Shown: positions 51,448 through 60,076, counted from the stretch's first letter. The stretch is 64,000 nucleotides of DNA from JAVVHH01 sp963848035 (GCA_963848035.1 CAWKCD010000003.1:1-64000); one strand, 5' to 3'. The notes: generated by a model not told the origin, from the sequence alone. A program made the numbers and translations.

Positions 51448-51590
51448 AGATTGCCCTTTGCACCGCGTCAGGCTAGTCGGCTGGCGTCGGCTTTCGAGCA
51501 CCGGAGCGGAGCGGCCATACGGGCCGTGAGCATCGGCGCGCAGAAATCTGGCGTCAGACGGCCAGCATGGCGCGGTGCAAAGGGCAATCT
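51448..51590. repeat. R1 structured repeat, copy E
   Basis: Outer arms AGATTGCCCTTTGCACCGCG (51448-51467) and its perfect 20-bp inverse (51571-51590). The inner stem pairs GGCGTCGGCTTTC with GAAATCTGGCGTC, largely through G-U-type wobbles. The conserved centre is AGCGGAGCGGCC-ATAC-GGGCCGTGAGC. The right arm ends on the last base of the tRNA 3' CCA; the left arm lies upstream of ppa. Confidence 0.88.
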
Positions 51591-51666
51591 GGTGCGCCCG
51601 GCAGGACTTGAACCCGCGACCAAGCCGTTATGAGCGGCCCGCTCTAACCAACTGAGCTACAGGCGC
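51590..51666 (-). tRNA. tRNA-Ile2 (anticodon CAT, lysidine type)
   Basis: On the minus strand a full cloverleaf: acceptor GCGCCTG pairs with CGGGCGC (one T-G pair), D arm TAGCTCAGTTGGTTAGAGC, anticodon loop CTCATAA, T arm GCGGGTTCAAGTCCTGC, encoded CCA. The anticodon CAT could mean Met, but the variable/T-arm stretch GCTTGGTCGC-GGTTCAAGTCC matches the pattern of E. coli tRNA-Ile2, whose C34 is changed to lysidine to read AUA. Call as Ile2 is therefore favoured. Confidence 0.88.
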
Positions 51667-51679
51667 AACCGCCCGTTCA

Positions 51680-53266
51680 TTAACCTCGACGGACGTTCAG
51701 CGGAAGCGGCATTCCCCGCCGAATATCGACCAAACCCTTCTGGTAAGCCGAATCCGTGAAATACTGCCCCAGCGGGATATACGGCACGTCCTCGAACGCC
51801 TGCGCCTGCATCTCCCGCCCGATCTTCTTCTGCGCCTCCAAATCCGGCGCATCGAACCACGCCTCCCGCAGCGCCTCGAGCTTCGGCGCCGTCGGCCAGC
51901 CGAACCACGCATCCGCCCCGTTGCCCCGCAGCAGCAGGTGCCCCGCCGGCGTCATCAGCTCCGTTCCGCTCAACAGCACCACCAGCGCGTCCCACCCGCC
52001 CTGCGCCGACGGATTCCGGTTCGACCGCCGCTGCAGCAGCGTGCCCCAATCGCTGGTCGCATCCTCGACGGCAAACCCTGCCTTCTGCAGCATGTCCACG
52101 CCCACCGACATCAGCGCCTTCTGGTTGCTGACGTCGGTCGCGTGCAGCGCCACCACCTTCGCCCCCGACAGCCCGGCCGCCGACAGCGCCGCCTTCGTCT
52201 TCGCCGGGTCGCGCGCCCCGGTCAGCGCCGCCATCCCCGCGTCGGACGCCAGCGGGCTCGCCTCCGGGAAATACCCGATCCCGTCCTTCCACATGTCCTG
52301 CTTGTCGCCCGCCACCGCCTGCATGAAATCCGCCTGACTGAGCATCGGTAGCAGCGCCCGCCGCGCCGCGACCTCGCTGAACGGCGCATGCAGCTGGTTG
52401 AACCGCAGGCTCGCATACGTCCCGCCGCTGTCGATCCGATCCACCACCACGTTGCGCGCTCGCCGCAGCAGCCCGTTCAGGTCCGGATCGACCACCTCCC
52501 ACCAATCCATCTCGCCCGCCTGCATCGCCGCGGCCGACGTCGCCGGATCGGGGATCACCTTCCATTCCATCCGTTCGAAATGCGCGAGCTTCGGCCCCGC
52601 CACCATGTCCGACGTGCCCACCGGCGTCGGCACGTAGGCGTCGAACTTCCGGTAGACCACCTGCGCCCCCGAAACCCGCTCGTCGGCCACGAACCGATAC
52701 GGGCCCGACCCCACCACCTCGGTGAACGGCTTGGCCGGATCCACCATCGCGAACCGCTCGGGATACACGAAGCACGGGTAGGACGAAGCCTTGCCCAGCG
52801 CGTCCAGCATCAGCCCGAACGGCCGCTTCAGCCGGATCTCGAACCGCCGGTCGTCCAGCACGCGGATCTCGTCCACCCGCGCCAGCAGTGTCTGCCCATG
52901 CGTGTCCTTCGGCATCCACCGCCTGATGCTCGCCACCGCATCCCGGGCCCGCACCTTCTCCCCGTCATGGAAGGTCGGACCGTCCCGCAAGGTGAAGACC
53001 CACCGCTTGCCGTCATCCTCGACGACATGTCCCTCCGCGAGCTGCGGCTGCGGCCGGAACTGGCTGTCGATCCCGTAAAGCGTGTCCCAGCACATGTAGC
53101 CGTGGTTGCGCGTCGGATACGCCGTCGTCCCCAGCGGATCGACCACCGTGACGTCGGCCTGCGGAATGAACCGCAAAACCCGAGACCGCTCCCCCTGCGA
53201 CAGCGCAGGACGGGCCAGCCCGGCGGCGGCGGCGGAAATCAAAACGGTTCGGCGAGTGATCGACAT
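51680..53266 (-). CDS. Periplasmic peptide/oligopeptide-binding protein (SBP family 5), Tat-exported
   Basis: A ~528-residue ABC-type solute-binding protein. The N-terminus MSITRRTVLISAAAAGLARP is a Tat signal (TRRTVLI). Family 5 features: LAEGHVVEDDGKRWVFTLRDGPTFHDGEKVRARDAVASIRRW in pieces, VGSGPYRFVADERVSGAQVVY, LRFNQLHAPFSEVAARRALL and PYIPLGQYF near the end. Ligand unknown; dipeptides, nickel or glutathione types cannot be separated. No permease or ATPase gene is adjacent, so it is an orphan here. ATG 53266 begins the signal. Confidence 0.88.
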   Translation of the reverse strand: MSITRRTVLISAAAAGLARPALSQGERSRVLRFIPQADVTVVDPLGTTAYPTRNHGYMCWDTLYGIDSQFRPQPQLAEGHVVEDDGKRWVFTLRDGPTFHDGEKVRARDAVASIRRWMPKDTHGQTLLARVDEIRVLDDRRFEIRLKRPFGLMLDALGKASSYPCFVYPERFAMVDPAKPFTEVVGSGPYRFVADERVSGAQVVYRKFDAYVPTPVGTSDMVAGPKLAHFERMEWKVIPDPATSAAAMQAGEMDWWEVVDPDLNGLLRRARNVVVDRIDSGGTYASLRFNQLHAPFSEVAARRALLPMLSQADFMQAVAGDKQDMWKDGIGYFPEASPLASDAGMAALTGARDPAKTKAALSAAGLSGAKVVALHATDVSNQKALMSVGVDMLQKAGFAVEDATSDWGTLLQRRSNRNPSAQGGWDALVVLLSGTELMTPAGHLLLRGNGADAWFGWPTAPKLEALREAWFDAPDLEAQKKIGREMQAQAFEDVPYIPLGQYFTDSAYQKGLVDIRRGMPLPLNVRRG

Positions 53267-53521
53267 GCCCGCAGAGTGCCGCCGCCCCCAGCGGCCGGTC
53301 AATGCCGACGCTATGTGCAGGCAGGCGCCCCAGCATCACCGGAACGTGACAAATCGTTCACGTGCGCCTGCATCTTACCAAGTTCTCTGGACGTAGTTCG
53401 GTAGGCGCCACGATCGGCGCGCGGGGTGCGACGTCGCTTTCTGTCCGAGGGGCCGGCGTTGCACCCCGTAACCATTCGACTGCCGCCCACCCCCCGCGAA
53501 ATCTCGATCAAGGATCGCTTT

Positions 53522-54403
53522 ATGAAAAACAACGAAACGGAACACGGTCCGCATACCCCGACCATGGAGCGGAGGAACATGCTCCGCGGCACCGGCGCCG
53601 GTGCGTTCGCAGCCCTCGCCGCCGCCGGCGTCCTGGCCAACGCCCGCCCAGCCGAAGCTCAGGGCGTCAACGACGCCGCCATCCTCAACTTCGCGCTCAA
53701 CCTCGAATACCTCGAAGCCGAGTTCTATTCCCGCGCCGTCTATGGCGTCGGCCTCTCCGCGGTCGACACCGGGCCCGGCGCCGGAACTGTCATCGGCGGC
53801 AGCCAGGTTCCGTTCACCCCCGGCGGCGCCATCCAGCAATACGCGACCGAGATCGCCAACGACGAGATCGCCCATGTGCGCTTCCTGCGCGCCGCACTCG
53901 GCGGCAGCGCCGTGCCCGAGCCCAGCATCGACCTCGTCAACAGCTTCGCAACCCTCGGCAGCCTCATCGGCGTGCCGAACTTCAACCCGTTCACCAGCGA
54001 AATCAACTTCCTGATCGGCTCCTACGTCTTCGAAGACGTCGGCGTGACCGCCTATCACGGCGCCGCTCCGCTGGTGCAGAACCGCACCTACCTCTCCGCC
54101 GCCGCTGGCATCCTGGCGGTCGAAGCCTACCACGCCTCCGAGGTCCGCTCGCTGCTCTACTCGCTGGGCACGGCCACACAGAACCTGACCGTCGCCATCT
54201 CCAACGTGCGCGCCAGCCTGTCCGGCGCGAGCGATGACCAAGGCGTCGTATCCAGCAGCGGCGCGGCCAATATCGTGCCCACCGACAGCAACAGCATCGC
54301 CTTCTCGCGCACCCCGCGTCAGGTGTTGAACATCGTCTACGGCGCGCCAAACGCCACCAAGGGCCTGTTCTTCCCGAACGGCTTGAACGGAGCCGTCAAA
54401 TGA
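53522..54403 (+). CDS. Tat-exported ferritin-like domain protein
   Basis: A 293-residue exported protein. The Tat signal ERRNMLRGTGAGAFAALAAAG ends near ANARPAEA. The ferritin-like four-helix domain shows ILNFALNLEYLEAEFYSRAVYG, ATEIANDEIAHVRFLRAAL and ILAVEAYHASEVRSLLYSLG, with E...E..H-type candidate metal ligands. Related secreted proteins are common in soil bacteria and of unknown role. AAGGA precedes ATG 53522. The stop overlaps the next gene's start by 4 bp, so expression with the PEP-CTERM protein is coupled. Confidence 0.85.
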   Translation: MKNNETEHGPHTPTMERRNMLRGTGAGAFAALAAAGVLANARPAEAQGVNDAAILNFALNLEYLEAEFYSRAVYGVGLSAVDTGPGAGTVIGGSQVPFTPGGAIQQYATEIANDEIAHVRFLRAALGGSAVPEPSIDLVNSFATLGSLIGVPNFNPFTSEINFLIGSYVFEDVGVTAYHGAAPLVQNRTYLSAAAGILAVEAYHASEVRSLLYSLGTATQNLTVAISNVRASLSGASDDQGVVSSSGAANIVPTDSNSIAFSRTPRQVLNIVYGAPNATKGLFFPNGLNGAVK

Positions 54404-54966
54404 CAATGAGGAACGCGCTCCTTGCCGCCTTCGGCGGTCTGGCTCTGGCGTTTTGCTCCAGCATCGCCTCGGCCGCCGTCATCGCGACCACCTACAACCA
54501 GGCGCTCTCTACCACGCCGCTCACCGTCGGCTTCATGGGCGCCAACGCCTTCCAGTTCACTGCGGCCAGCACCGGGTATGGCCCCGGCGCCGCCGTGGCG
54601 ACTAGCGGCGCCGGCAAGGTCACCACCTTGTTCGGTTCCGTTACGGACTTCGAGGCTGGCGCGACGATCGACTCGACGGGCCTCTTCACCTTCGCCGCTT
54701 ACCCCGCGGCGACGGTGATCCCATACTCCGCCGCCGACGACTTCGTCGGCCTTTCGGTCGCGTTGGCCGACGGCATCCACTACGGCTACGCCGAGGTGTT
54801 CGGCGCGACACTGGTCGGCACCGGGTTCGAAACCGCCGCCAACACGGCGATCCTGACCGGCGCACCTACGACGACCACACCGGAGCCCGCCTCGCTCGCC
54901 CTCCTCGCGACGGGTCTGGCGATGCTTTCGGCCCGGCGCCGTCAGTCGGACAGCCGCGCCGCCTGA
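54400..54966 (+). CDS. PEP-CTERM sorting domain protein
   Basis: A 188-residue exported protein: signal peptide (LAAFGGLALAFCSSIASAA), a beta-rich body, and the sorting tail TPEPASLALLATGLAMLSARRR. Its start lies in an ATGA overlap with the ferritin-like gene stop. The two are thus made together and both exported by different routes (Tat and, presumably, Sec). Function unknown. Confidence 0.87.
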   Translation: MTMRNALLAAFGGLALAFCSSIASAAVIATTYNQALSTTPLTVGFMGANAFQFTAASTGYGPGAAVATSGAGKVTTLFGSVTDFEAGATIDSTGLFTFAAYPAATVIPYSAADDFVGLSVALADGIHYGYAEVFGATLVGTGFETAANTAILTGAPTTTTPEPASLALLATGLAMLSARRRQSDSRAA

Positions 54967-54973
54967 ACTCGAA

Positions 54974-54997
54974 CGGCCGGGCTCTCGGGCCCGGCCG
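54974..54997 (+). terminator. Terminator hairpin after the PEP-CTERM gene
   Basis: CGGCCGGGC (54974-54982) and GCCCGGCCG (54989-54997) form a 9-bp stem with loop TCTCGG, 8 bp after the stop codon. Confidence 0.7.
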
Positions 54998-55080
54998 CCC
55001 CCTCCGATGTTGGACTTCGTGGAGGCTTCCGATAGGCTTCTTCGTAAAGCGCCACATCACCTCGGCGCTGGGGAGGGTTT

Positions 55081-55341
55081 ATGAGAAACACCATACTGGC
55101 CGGACTCGCAGTCGCTGCATTGGCGATCGCATCAGGTCCTGCCTCCGCCATGACGGTCACAGCGCCCGGTATCGGCCTCGACAACGGCGTGACGCTGGTC
55201 GAAGGCGGTTGCGGGCCTCGCGGCTTTCGTGCCGCAAACGGCTATTGCTATCCCCGCCGTCCGCCGCCGCCGCGCTACTACCGGCGCGCGTGCCCGCCCG
55301 GCTACCACCCGACGCCCTATGGTTGTCGTCCCAATTTCTGA
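55081..55341 (+). CDS. Small secreted GCG...CRPN protein
   Basis: An 86-residue exported protein: signal peptide (ILAGLAVAALAIASGPASA), then VEGGCGPRGFRAANGYCYP, a proline-rich RRPPPPRYYRR segment and the ending ACPPGYHPTPYGCRPNF. The GCG start and CRPN end match the family named for those motifs. Six cysteines could form disulfides. A relative is at 32315. GGGGAGGG precedes the ATG and a strong terminator follows. Confidence 0.83.
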   Translation: MRNTILAGLAVAALAIASGPASAMTVTAPGIGLDNGVTLVEGGCGPRGFRAANGYCYPRRPPPPRYYRRACPPGYHPTPYGCRPNF

Positions 55342-55347
55342 GTAGAA

Positions 55348-55379
55348 CGGACGCTTCCGGAGACATCCGGAAGCGTCCG
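55348..55379 (+). terminator. Strong terminator hairpin after the GCG protein gene
   Basis: CGGACGCTTCCGGA (55348-55361) pairs perfectly over 14 bp with TCCGGAAGCGTCCG (55366-55379) around a GACA loop. It starts 7 bp after the stop codon. Confidence 0.85.
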
Positions 55380-55533
55380 ACCACAATGGGTGTGGCCATC
55401 CCGCTACACCGGCCGCACGACCCGCCGTGATCTCCCGCCACGCGGCCGAATAGGCTGGGTTGTCCAGAGGTCGTGATTGCTACTCGTCTTGCCGAATCCG
55501 TAATGTAGCCCGGGATTGCCCCGGAGTAGCAGC

Positions 55534-56163
55534 GTGCGGCCAAGCGTTCGGAATGTCTTGTTGGGTTTTGTCTTCCTCACCACCTTCACTCGATCGATCC
55601 CGTCAGCGTTCGCGCAACAGCCGCTATCCCCGCTCCCGGCCGACGAGCCGTGGCGCTATTCCGAAGTCCGTCTCGGTCTCATGGCGCATGACGTCGCGTT
55701 TGCCGGCGGCGTCGAACGCGGTGTCGACCTCAACGGCGAGATCACATCGAGCAGCCTCGTCGACCCGAACTGGACCGCCGGCGCGCCGCTCTGGGCGCAA
55801 TGGATCCTGCATCCTCGTGCCCATTTCGGCCTCGAACCCAATCTCAACGGCAAGACCAGCCAGCTCTATGCCGGCTTGACCTGGACCGCGATCCTCGGCC
55901 GCGACGCCTTCCGTCCGGCCGACGATGTCGAGTTCAGCTTCCTCTTCGGCCCTTCGCTGAACGACGGCGAGCACTCCCCGCACGGCCCCAACGTCAAGGC
56001 CCTCGGCTCCAACGTGCTCTTCCATATCGGTGCCGAAATTTCTTACCGGATCACGCCGAGGCTCGCCCTCGGCCTGTATTTCGACCATTCCTCCAATGGC
56101 GGCTTCGCCCGCTACAACGCCAGCCTCAACGACATCGGTTTGCGCATCGGCTACCGCTTCTAA
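55534..56163 (+). CDS. pagL: Lipid A deacylase PagL-like outer-membrane protein
   Basis: A ~209-residue outer-membrane beta-barrel that removes the 3-O acyl chain of lipid A. A signal peptide (NVLLGFVFLTTFTRSIPSAFA) is followed by barrel strands, and the active-site motif is LYFDHSSNGGFARYN (His-Ser pair) with the terminal strand IGLRIGYRF. GTG 55534 is chosen because GGAG lies 7 bases before it; TTG 55516 is also open. The end overlaps the convergent paoC gene by 4 bp. Confidence 0.85.
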   Translation: MRPSVRNVLLGFVFLTTFTRSIPSAFAQQPLSPLPADEPWRYSEVRLGLMAHDVAFAGGVERGVDLNGEITSSSLVDPNWTAGAPLWAQWILHPRAHFGLEPNLNGKTSQLYAGLTWTAILGRDAFRPADDVEFSFLFGPSLNDGEHSPHGPNVKALGSNVLFHIGAEISYRITPRLALGLYFDHSSNGGFARYNASLNDIGLRIGYRF

Positions 56164-58490
56164 ACCGATGCCGGCAACAACTGCTCCAGCCGGATCGGCA
56201 GCCGGCGCACGCGCACGCCCGTTGCGTGATAGACGGCGTTCGCCACGGCGGCGTTCAGTCCGACATTGCCCAATTCGCCGATCCCCTTGATCCCGAGATC
56301 GTTGATCGTCCGATCCGTCTCCGGCAGCATGATCGTCGTCACCTCCGGCACGTCGGCGTTCACCGGGATGTAGTATTCGCCCAACTCCTCGTTGGTGTAG
56401 CGCGCCGTCCGCCCATCCATCTCCGTCGCCTCGTGCAGCGCCGCGCTCACGCCCCAGATCTGCGCCCCCATCAGCTGGTTCCGCCCCGCTTTCGGATTGA
56501 CGATCTTGCCCGCCGCGTAGGCGCCGACGATTCGCGGCGCGCGGATCTCCCGAGTCCGCACATTGATCCGGACCTCGACGAATTGCGCCCCGAACGCGAA
56601 CTGGATCCGATCCTTCAGCTTCGCCCCGCCGACCGGCTGCGAGTGACCCTGATACAGCCCGGCCAGCATCTCCGGCTTCGCCCCATCCGGCACGTTCTCG
56701 GCATAGGCCTCCATCGCGCCCGGCGTGACCCGCGCCATCGCGTCCGTCAGCTTCTCCCGCGCCTCTCCTTCGCCGCGCAGCGCGCCGTTCTCGAGCCGCA
56801 GCGTCGCCGGGTCGGCGCCGGCGAACGCGCCGTCCTTCGCGCCCGTCGCCGCACGCGCCAGCCGGTCGCGGATCTCCGCGCAAGCCTTGTCGACCACCAC
56901 GCAAAGGCTCGCCGTGCTGTTCGACCCACCTGCCACCGGCGCCGGCGGCAACGCGCTGTCGCCGACCGCGACGTGGACCTCCGCCACATCCACGCCCAGC
57001 CCGGTCGCCGCCGTCAGCGCCAGCGCCGTCATCACGCCCGTGCCGATCTCGTGCGCTGCCGTCTCGATCTGGACGTTCCCGTCGGGCATCAACCGAACCC
57101 GCGCCGTCGCCGGCGCCATATTGGTCGGATACAGGCTCGTCGCGCAGCCCCAACCGACCAGCCAATCGCCGTCCCGCATCGAACCCGGCCGCGCATCGCG
57201 CCGCGACCAGCCGAACGCCCGCGCCGCCTCGTCGAAACACGGCATCAGCGTCCGCGACGTGTAGGGAAGGCCCTTGATCGGCTCCTTGTCGGTGTCGTTG
57301 ATCCGCCGCAGCTCCACCGGATCCATCCCGAGCTTTACCGCCAACTCGTCCATCGCGCTCTCCAACGCGAACAGATACGGCACCTCCGGCGGCGAGCGCA
57401 TGAAGCCCGGCGTGTTGCGGTCCGCATGCACGATGTGAACCGAGCTCGAAACGTTCGGGCATGCGTAGAGCCGCGTGCTCGCTTCCGTGCCGCCCACCTT
57501 GTAGTCGTCCGGACGCGACGTGACCTCGAGCCCGTCATGCACGAGCGCTTGCAGCTTGCCGTCGCGCTCGGCGCCGAGCTGGATGCGATGCCGCGTCTCT
57601 GCGCGGTAGGTGCCGATCGTGAACCCCTGCGCCCGCGTCGTCTCCAGCCGCACCGGCCGCCCGACCCGCTTGGAAGCGAATGCAACCAGCGCCGTCCGCT
57701 GCGTCAGCGACCCGCGCGAGCCGAATGCTCCGCCCACGAAGGGCGAGATCACCCGCACGTTCTCGGCGTCGATCCCCAACTGCTCGGCCACGCCGAACCG
57801 GAACCCCCACATGTTCTGCGACGGCTCCCAGATCGTCAGCCGATCCCCGTCCCACGCGGCCGCCGTCGTGAACAATTCGATCGGGTTGTGATGCTGCGTC
57901 GGCGTCTCGTATTCGGCATCGACCGTCACCGCCGCCGACCGCAGCGCCCCGGCTGCATCGCCGATCGACGGCGCCGTGTCCTCCTTCTTGTCGGCCTCGA
58001 CTGCATCGACACGGTCGGCCCCGGGACTGTCGAAACTCGCCGTCGGCGTCTCGCTCGCATACGCGATCTTCAATCGGAACGAAGCCTCCCGCGCCGCCTC
58101 GAAACTGTCGGCGACGACGACCGCGACGATCTGCCCGGCATGCCAAACCTTGTCGGACATCAGCGGCGCGATGGTCGAGCCCATGAATCCCTTATCCGCG
58201 AACGTCTTGCCCGCCTTGACCCGCTCGCCAACGTTCCCGTGCGTCAGGATGTCCAGCACCCCCGGCACCGCCCGCGCCGCGCGCTCGTCGATCGACGTCA
58301 CCCGTCCGCGCGCGATCGTGCTCGTGCGCAGATAGGCGTGCGCCGTTCCAGGGCCGCTCAGGTCGGACGCATATCGCGCGCCGCCCGTCACCTTCAGCCG
58401 CCCTTCGACGCGCGAGGCCGGATCGCCGAATCCCGGCGACTTCGCGCTCGCCGGCGGCGCGCCCGTGTAGGTCTGGATCGTGTCGGCCAT
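56160..58490 (-). CDS. paoC: Aldehyde oxidoreductase, molybdenum-binding subunit (PaoC-like)
   Basis: A 776-residue xanthine-dehydrogenase-family large subunit binding the molybdenum cofactor. It shows RVEGRLKVTGGARYASDL, QHHNPIELFTTAAAWDGD, VGGAFGSRGSLTQRTALVAF, NTPGFMRSPPEVPYLFALE, HEIGTGVMTALALTAA and IKGIGELGNVGLNAAVANAV with the catalytic Glu. The order and features match the PaoABC enzyme, which oxidises aromatic aldehydes in the periplasm. ATG 58490, 2 bp after paoB. Confidence 0.9.
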   Translation of the reverse strand: MADTIQTYTGAPPASAKSPGFGDPASRVEGRLKVTGGARYASDLSGPGTAHAYLRTSTIARGRVTSIDERAARAVPGVLDILTHGNVGERVKAGKTFADKGFMGSTIAPLMSDKVWHAGQIVAVVVADSFEAAREASFRLKIAYASETPTASFDSPGADRVDAVEADKKEDTAPSIGDAAGALRSAAVTVDAEYETPTQHHNPIELFTTAAAWDGDRLTIWEPSQNMWGFRFGVAEQLGIDAENVRVISPFVGGAFGSRGSLTQRTALVAFASKRVGRPVRLETTRAQGFTIGTYRAETRHRIQLGAERDGKLQALVHDGLEVTSRPDDYKVGGTEASTRLYACPNVSSSVHIVHADRNTPGFMRSPPEVPYLFALESAMDELAVKLGMDPVELRRINDTDKEPIKGLPYTSRTLMPCFDEAARAFGWSRRDARPGSMRDGDWLVGWGCATSLYPTNMAPATARVRLMPDGNVQIETAAHEIGTGVMTALALTAATGLGVDVAEVHVAVGDSALPPAPVAGGSNSTASLCVVVDKACAEIRDRLARAATGAKDGAFAGADPATLRLENGALRGEGEAREKLTDAMARVTPGAMEAYAENVPDGAKPEMLAGLYQGHSQPVGGAKLKDRIQFAFGAQFVEVRINVRTREIRAPRIVGAYAAGKIVNPKAGRNQLMGAQIWGVSAALHEATEMDGRTARYTNEELGEYYIPVNADVPEVTTIMLPETDRTINDLGIKGIGELGNVGLNAAVANAVYHATGVRVRRLPIRLEQLLPASV

Positions 58491-58492
58491 GC

Positions 58493-59476
58493 TCAGCCCT
58501 CCATCGCGCGGGCTTGCACCAAGGCGCGCACCAACGTCCGTTGTCCCAAATCCACCTTGAACGCGTTCTCGCCCCGAGGCCGCGCGCCCGCGAACGCCGC
58601 CCGCGCCGTCTGCTCGGCGAGCGCCTCGTCGAACCGCTTGCCCCGCAGCACCTGCTCGGCCTCGTGCGCCCGCCATGGCTTGTAAGCGACGCCGCCGAGC
58701 CCGATCCGAGCCTCGCGCACCACGCCGTTGTCGAGATCGAGCCCTACCGCGGCGGTCGCGAGGCCATAGGCGTAGCTCTCGCGATCCCGCACCTTCACGT
58801 AGACTGACCGCTTGGTCCAAGGCCCGGCCGGCACCGTGAATGCCACGATCAGCTCGCCCGGCATCAGCACCGTCTCGCGATGCGGATCCTCCGGCCCGGT
58901 GTGCAGCTGCTCGAACGCGATCCGCCGGTTGCCGCCGGGTCCGCTCGTGTGCACTTCGGCGCCCAACGCCACCAGCGCCTGCGCGAAATCGCCAGGATAG
59001 GTCGCGATGCATTTCTCGCTGACCCCGAGCACCGCGTGCTTGCGGTTCACGCCATCGAGCGCTGCACAGCCCGAGCCGGGCATCCGCTTGTTGCACTGGC
59101 TCCAACCGGTGTCGCGGAAGTAGCTGCAACGGGTCCGCTGCAGGACGTTGCCGGCCAAACTCGCCATCGCCCGGATCTGCTGGCTCGCCGCCAGCGCCAT
59201 CGTCGCCGCGAGCACCGGATAGTCCCGGCGGATGATGTCGTGATGCTCCACCTCGCTCATCCGCGTCAACGCGCCCAGGACCAGCCCGTCAGCGCGCACC
59301 TCGATGCCCGAAAGCGCCAAATCATTGATGTCGACGAGGTGCTCCGGCGCCATCGCGCCCAGCTTCATCAGGTCCACCAGCTGCGTGCCGCCCGCAATGA
59401 ACTGCGCCTGCGCCCCGCCGGCTGCCTGCACGGCATCTTTCGGAGCGGCCGCCCGGTGATAGGAGAACGGATACAT
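58493..59476 (-). CDS. paoB: Aldehyde oxidoreductase, FAD-binding subunit (PaoB-like)
   Basis: A 327-residue FAD subunit: PFSYHRAAAPKDAV start, FIAGGTQLVDLMKLGAMAPEHLVDI, and an insert with cysteines (RCSYFRDTGWSQCNKRMPGSGC, split here by family comparison, plus SEKCIATYPGDFAQALVALGA) as in E. coli PaoB, where such cysteines bind an extra [4Fe-4S] cluster. That insert separates it from ordinary CoxM-type subunits. Gap to paoA is 3 bp. Confidence 0.9.
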   Translation of the reverse strand: MYPFSYHRAAAPKDAVQAAGGAQAQFIAGGTQLVDLMKLGAMAPEHLVDINDLALSGIEVRADGLVLGALTRMSEVEHHDIIRRDYPVLAATMALAASQQIRAMASLAGNVLQRTRCSYFRDTGWSQCNKRMPGSGCAALDGVNRKHAVLGVSEKCIATYPGDFAQALVALGAEVHTSGPGGNRRIAFEQLHTGPEDPHRETVLMPGELIVAFTVPAGPWTKRSVYVKVRDRESYAYGLATAAVGLDLDNGVVREARIGLGGVAYKPWRAHEAEQVLRGKRFDEALAEQTARAAFAGARPRGENAFKVDLGQRTLVRALVQARAMEG

Positions 59477-59479
59477 CCC

Positions 59480-60076
59480 TCAGCCCTCCATCGCCGATTT
59501 GGCTTGCTTGATCGCCGCCACGATGTGCGGATACGCCGCGCACCGGCATAGATTGCCGCTCATGAACTCGCGGATTTCCGCATCGCTGCCGGCATGCTTG
59601 CCCTGCACGCACGCCACCGCCGACATGATCTGGCCGGGGGTGCAGTAGCCGCATTGGAACGCGTCCTGATCGATGAACGCTTGCTGCATCGGATGCAGGC
59701 TGCCGTCAGCGGCGGCCAACCCCTCGATCGCCGTGACTTTCCCGCGCACCGCGACAGCGAGCGTCAGGCAGGCGAGCTTCGGTTGCCCGTCGATCATCAC
59801 CGTGCAGGCGCCGCATTGGCCATGGTCGCACCCCTTCTTCGACCCTGTCAGCCCCAGCGGACCGCGCAATGCGTCGAGCAGCGTCGTGCGGGCGTCGAGC
59901 GGCAGCCGATGCGTCTGGCCATTGACCTCGAGCGAGACCATTGCCGGGCTCCGCGGATCCGGTGCGGACCGGACGGGCGCATCTTCGGCCCGTGCGGCCA
60001 ACGGCAACAGCGAGGCGGCGGTTACGGTGCCGGCGAGCAGGCCGCGTCGGTCGAGTTTCGGATCGTTCGATGACAA
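59480..60076 (-). CDS. paoA: Aldehyde oxidoreductase, [2Fe-2S] subunit with Tat signal (PaoA-like)
   Basis: A ~198-residue iron-sulfur subunit: a Tat signal (DRRGLLAGTVTAASLLPLAA) and two [2Fe-2S] sites, KKGCDHGQCGACTVMIDG with a later C, and FQCGYCTPGQIM...GNLCRCAAYPHI. The Tat signal probably carries the folded heterotrimer to the periplasm, as in E. coli. TTG 60076 is preferred because GGAG lies 8 bases before it; GTG 60085 is in frame too. No dedicated chaperone gene (paoD) is in the window. Confidence 0.9.
   Translation of the reverse strand: MSSNDPKLDRRGLLAGTVTAASLLPLAARAEDAPVRSAPDPRSPAMVSLEVNGQTHRLPLDARTTLLDALRGPLGLTGSKKGCDHGQCGACTVMIDGQPKLACLTLAVAVRGKVTAIEGLAAADGSLHPMQQAFIDQDAFQCGYCTPGQIMSAVACVQGKHAGSDAEIREFMSGNLCRCAAYPHIVAAIKQAKSAMEG

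Noticed and set aside
51448..51590. R1-E considered as an insertion sequence
   Set aside because: It is 143 bp, encodes nothing and shows no target duplication of the usual type; it could at most be a non-autonomous element.
51590..51666. tRNA called as initiator or elongator tRNA-Met from its CAT anticodon
   Set aside because: The first acceptor pair is intact, unlike initiator tRNA, and the anticodon-stem to T-arm sequence follows the tRNA-Ile2 pattern. Elongator Met is not fully excluded.
53522..54966. Ferritin-like / PEP-CTERM pair considered as an encapsulin cargo system
   Set aside because: The ferritin-like protein has a Tat signal and no encapsulin shell gene is nearby.
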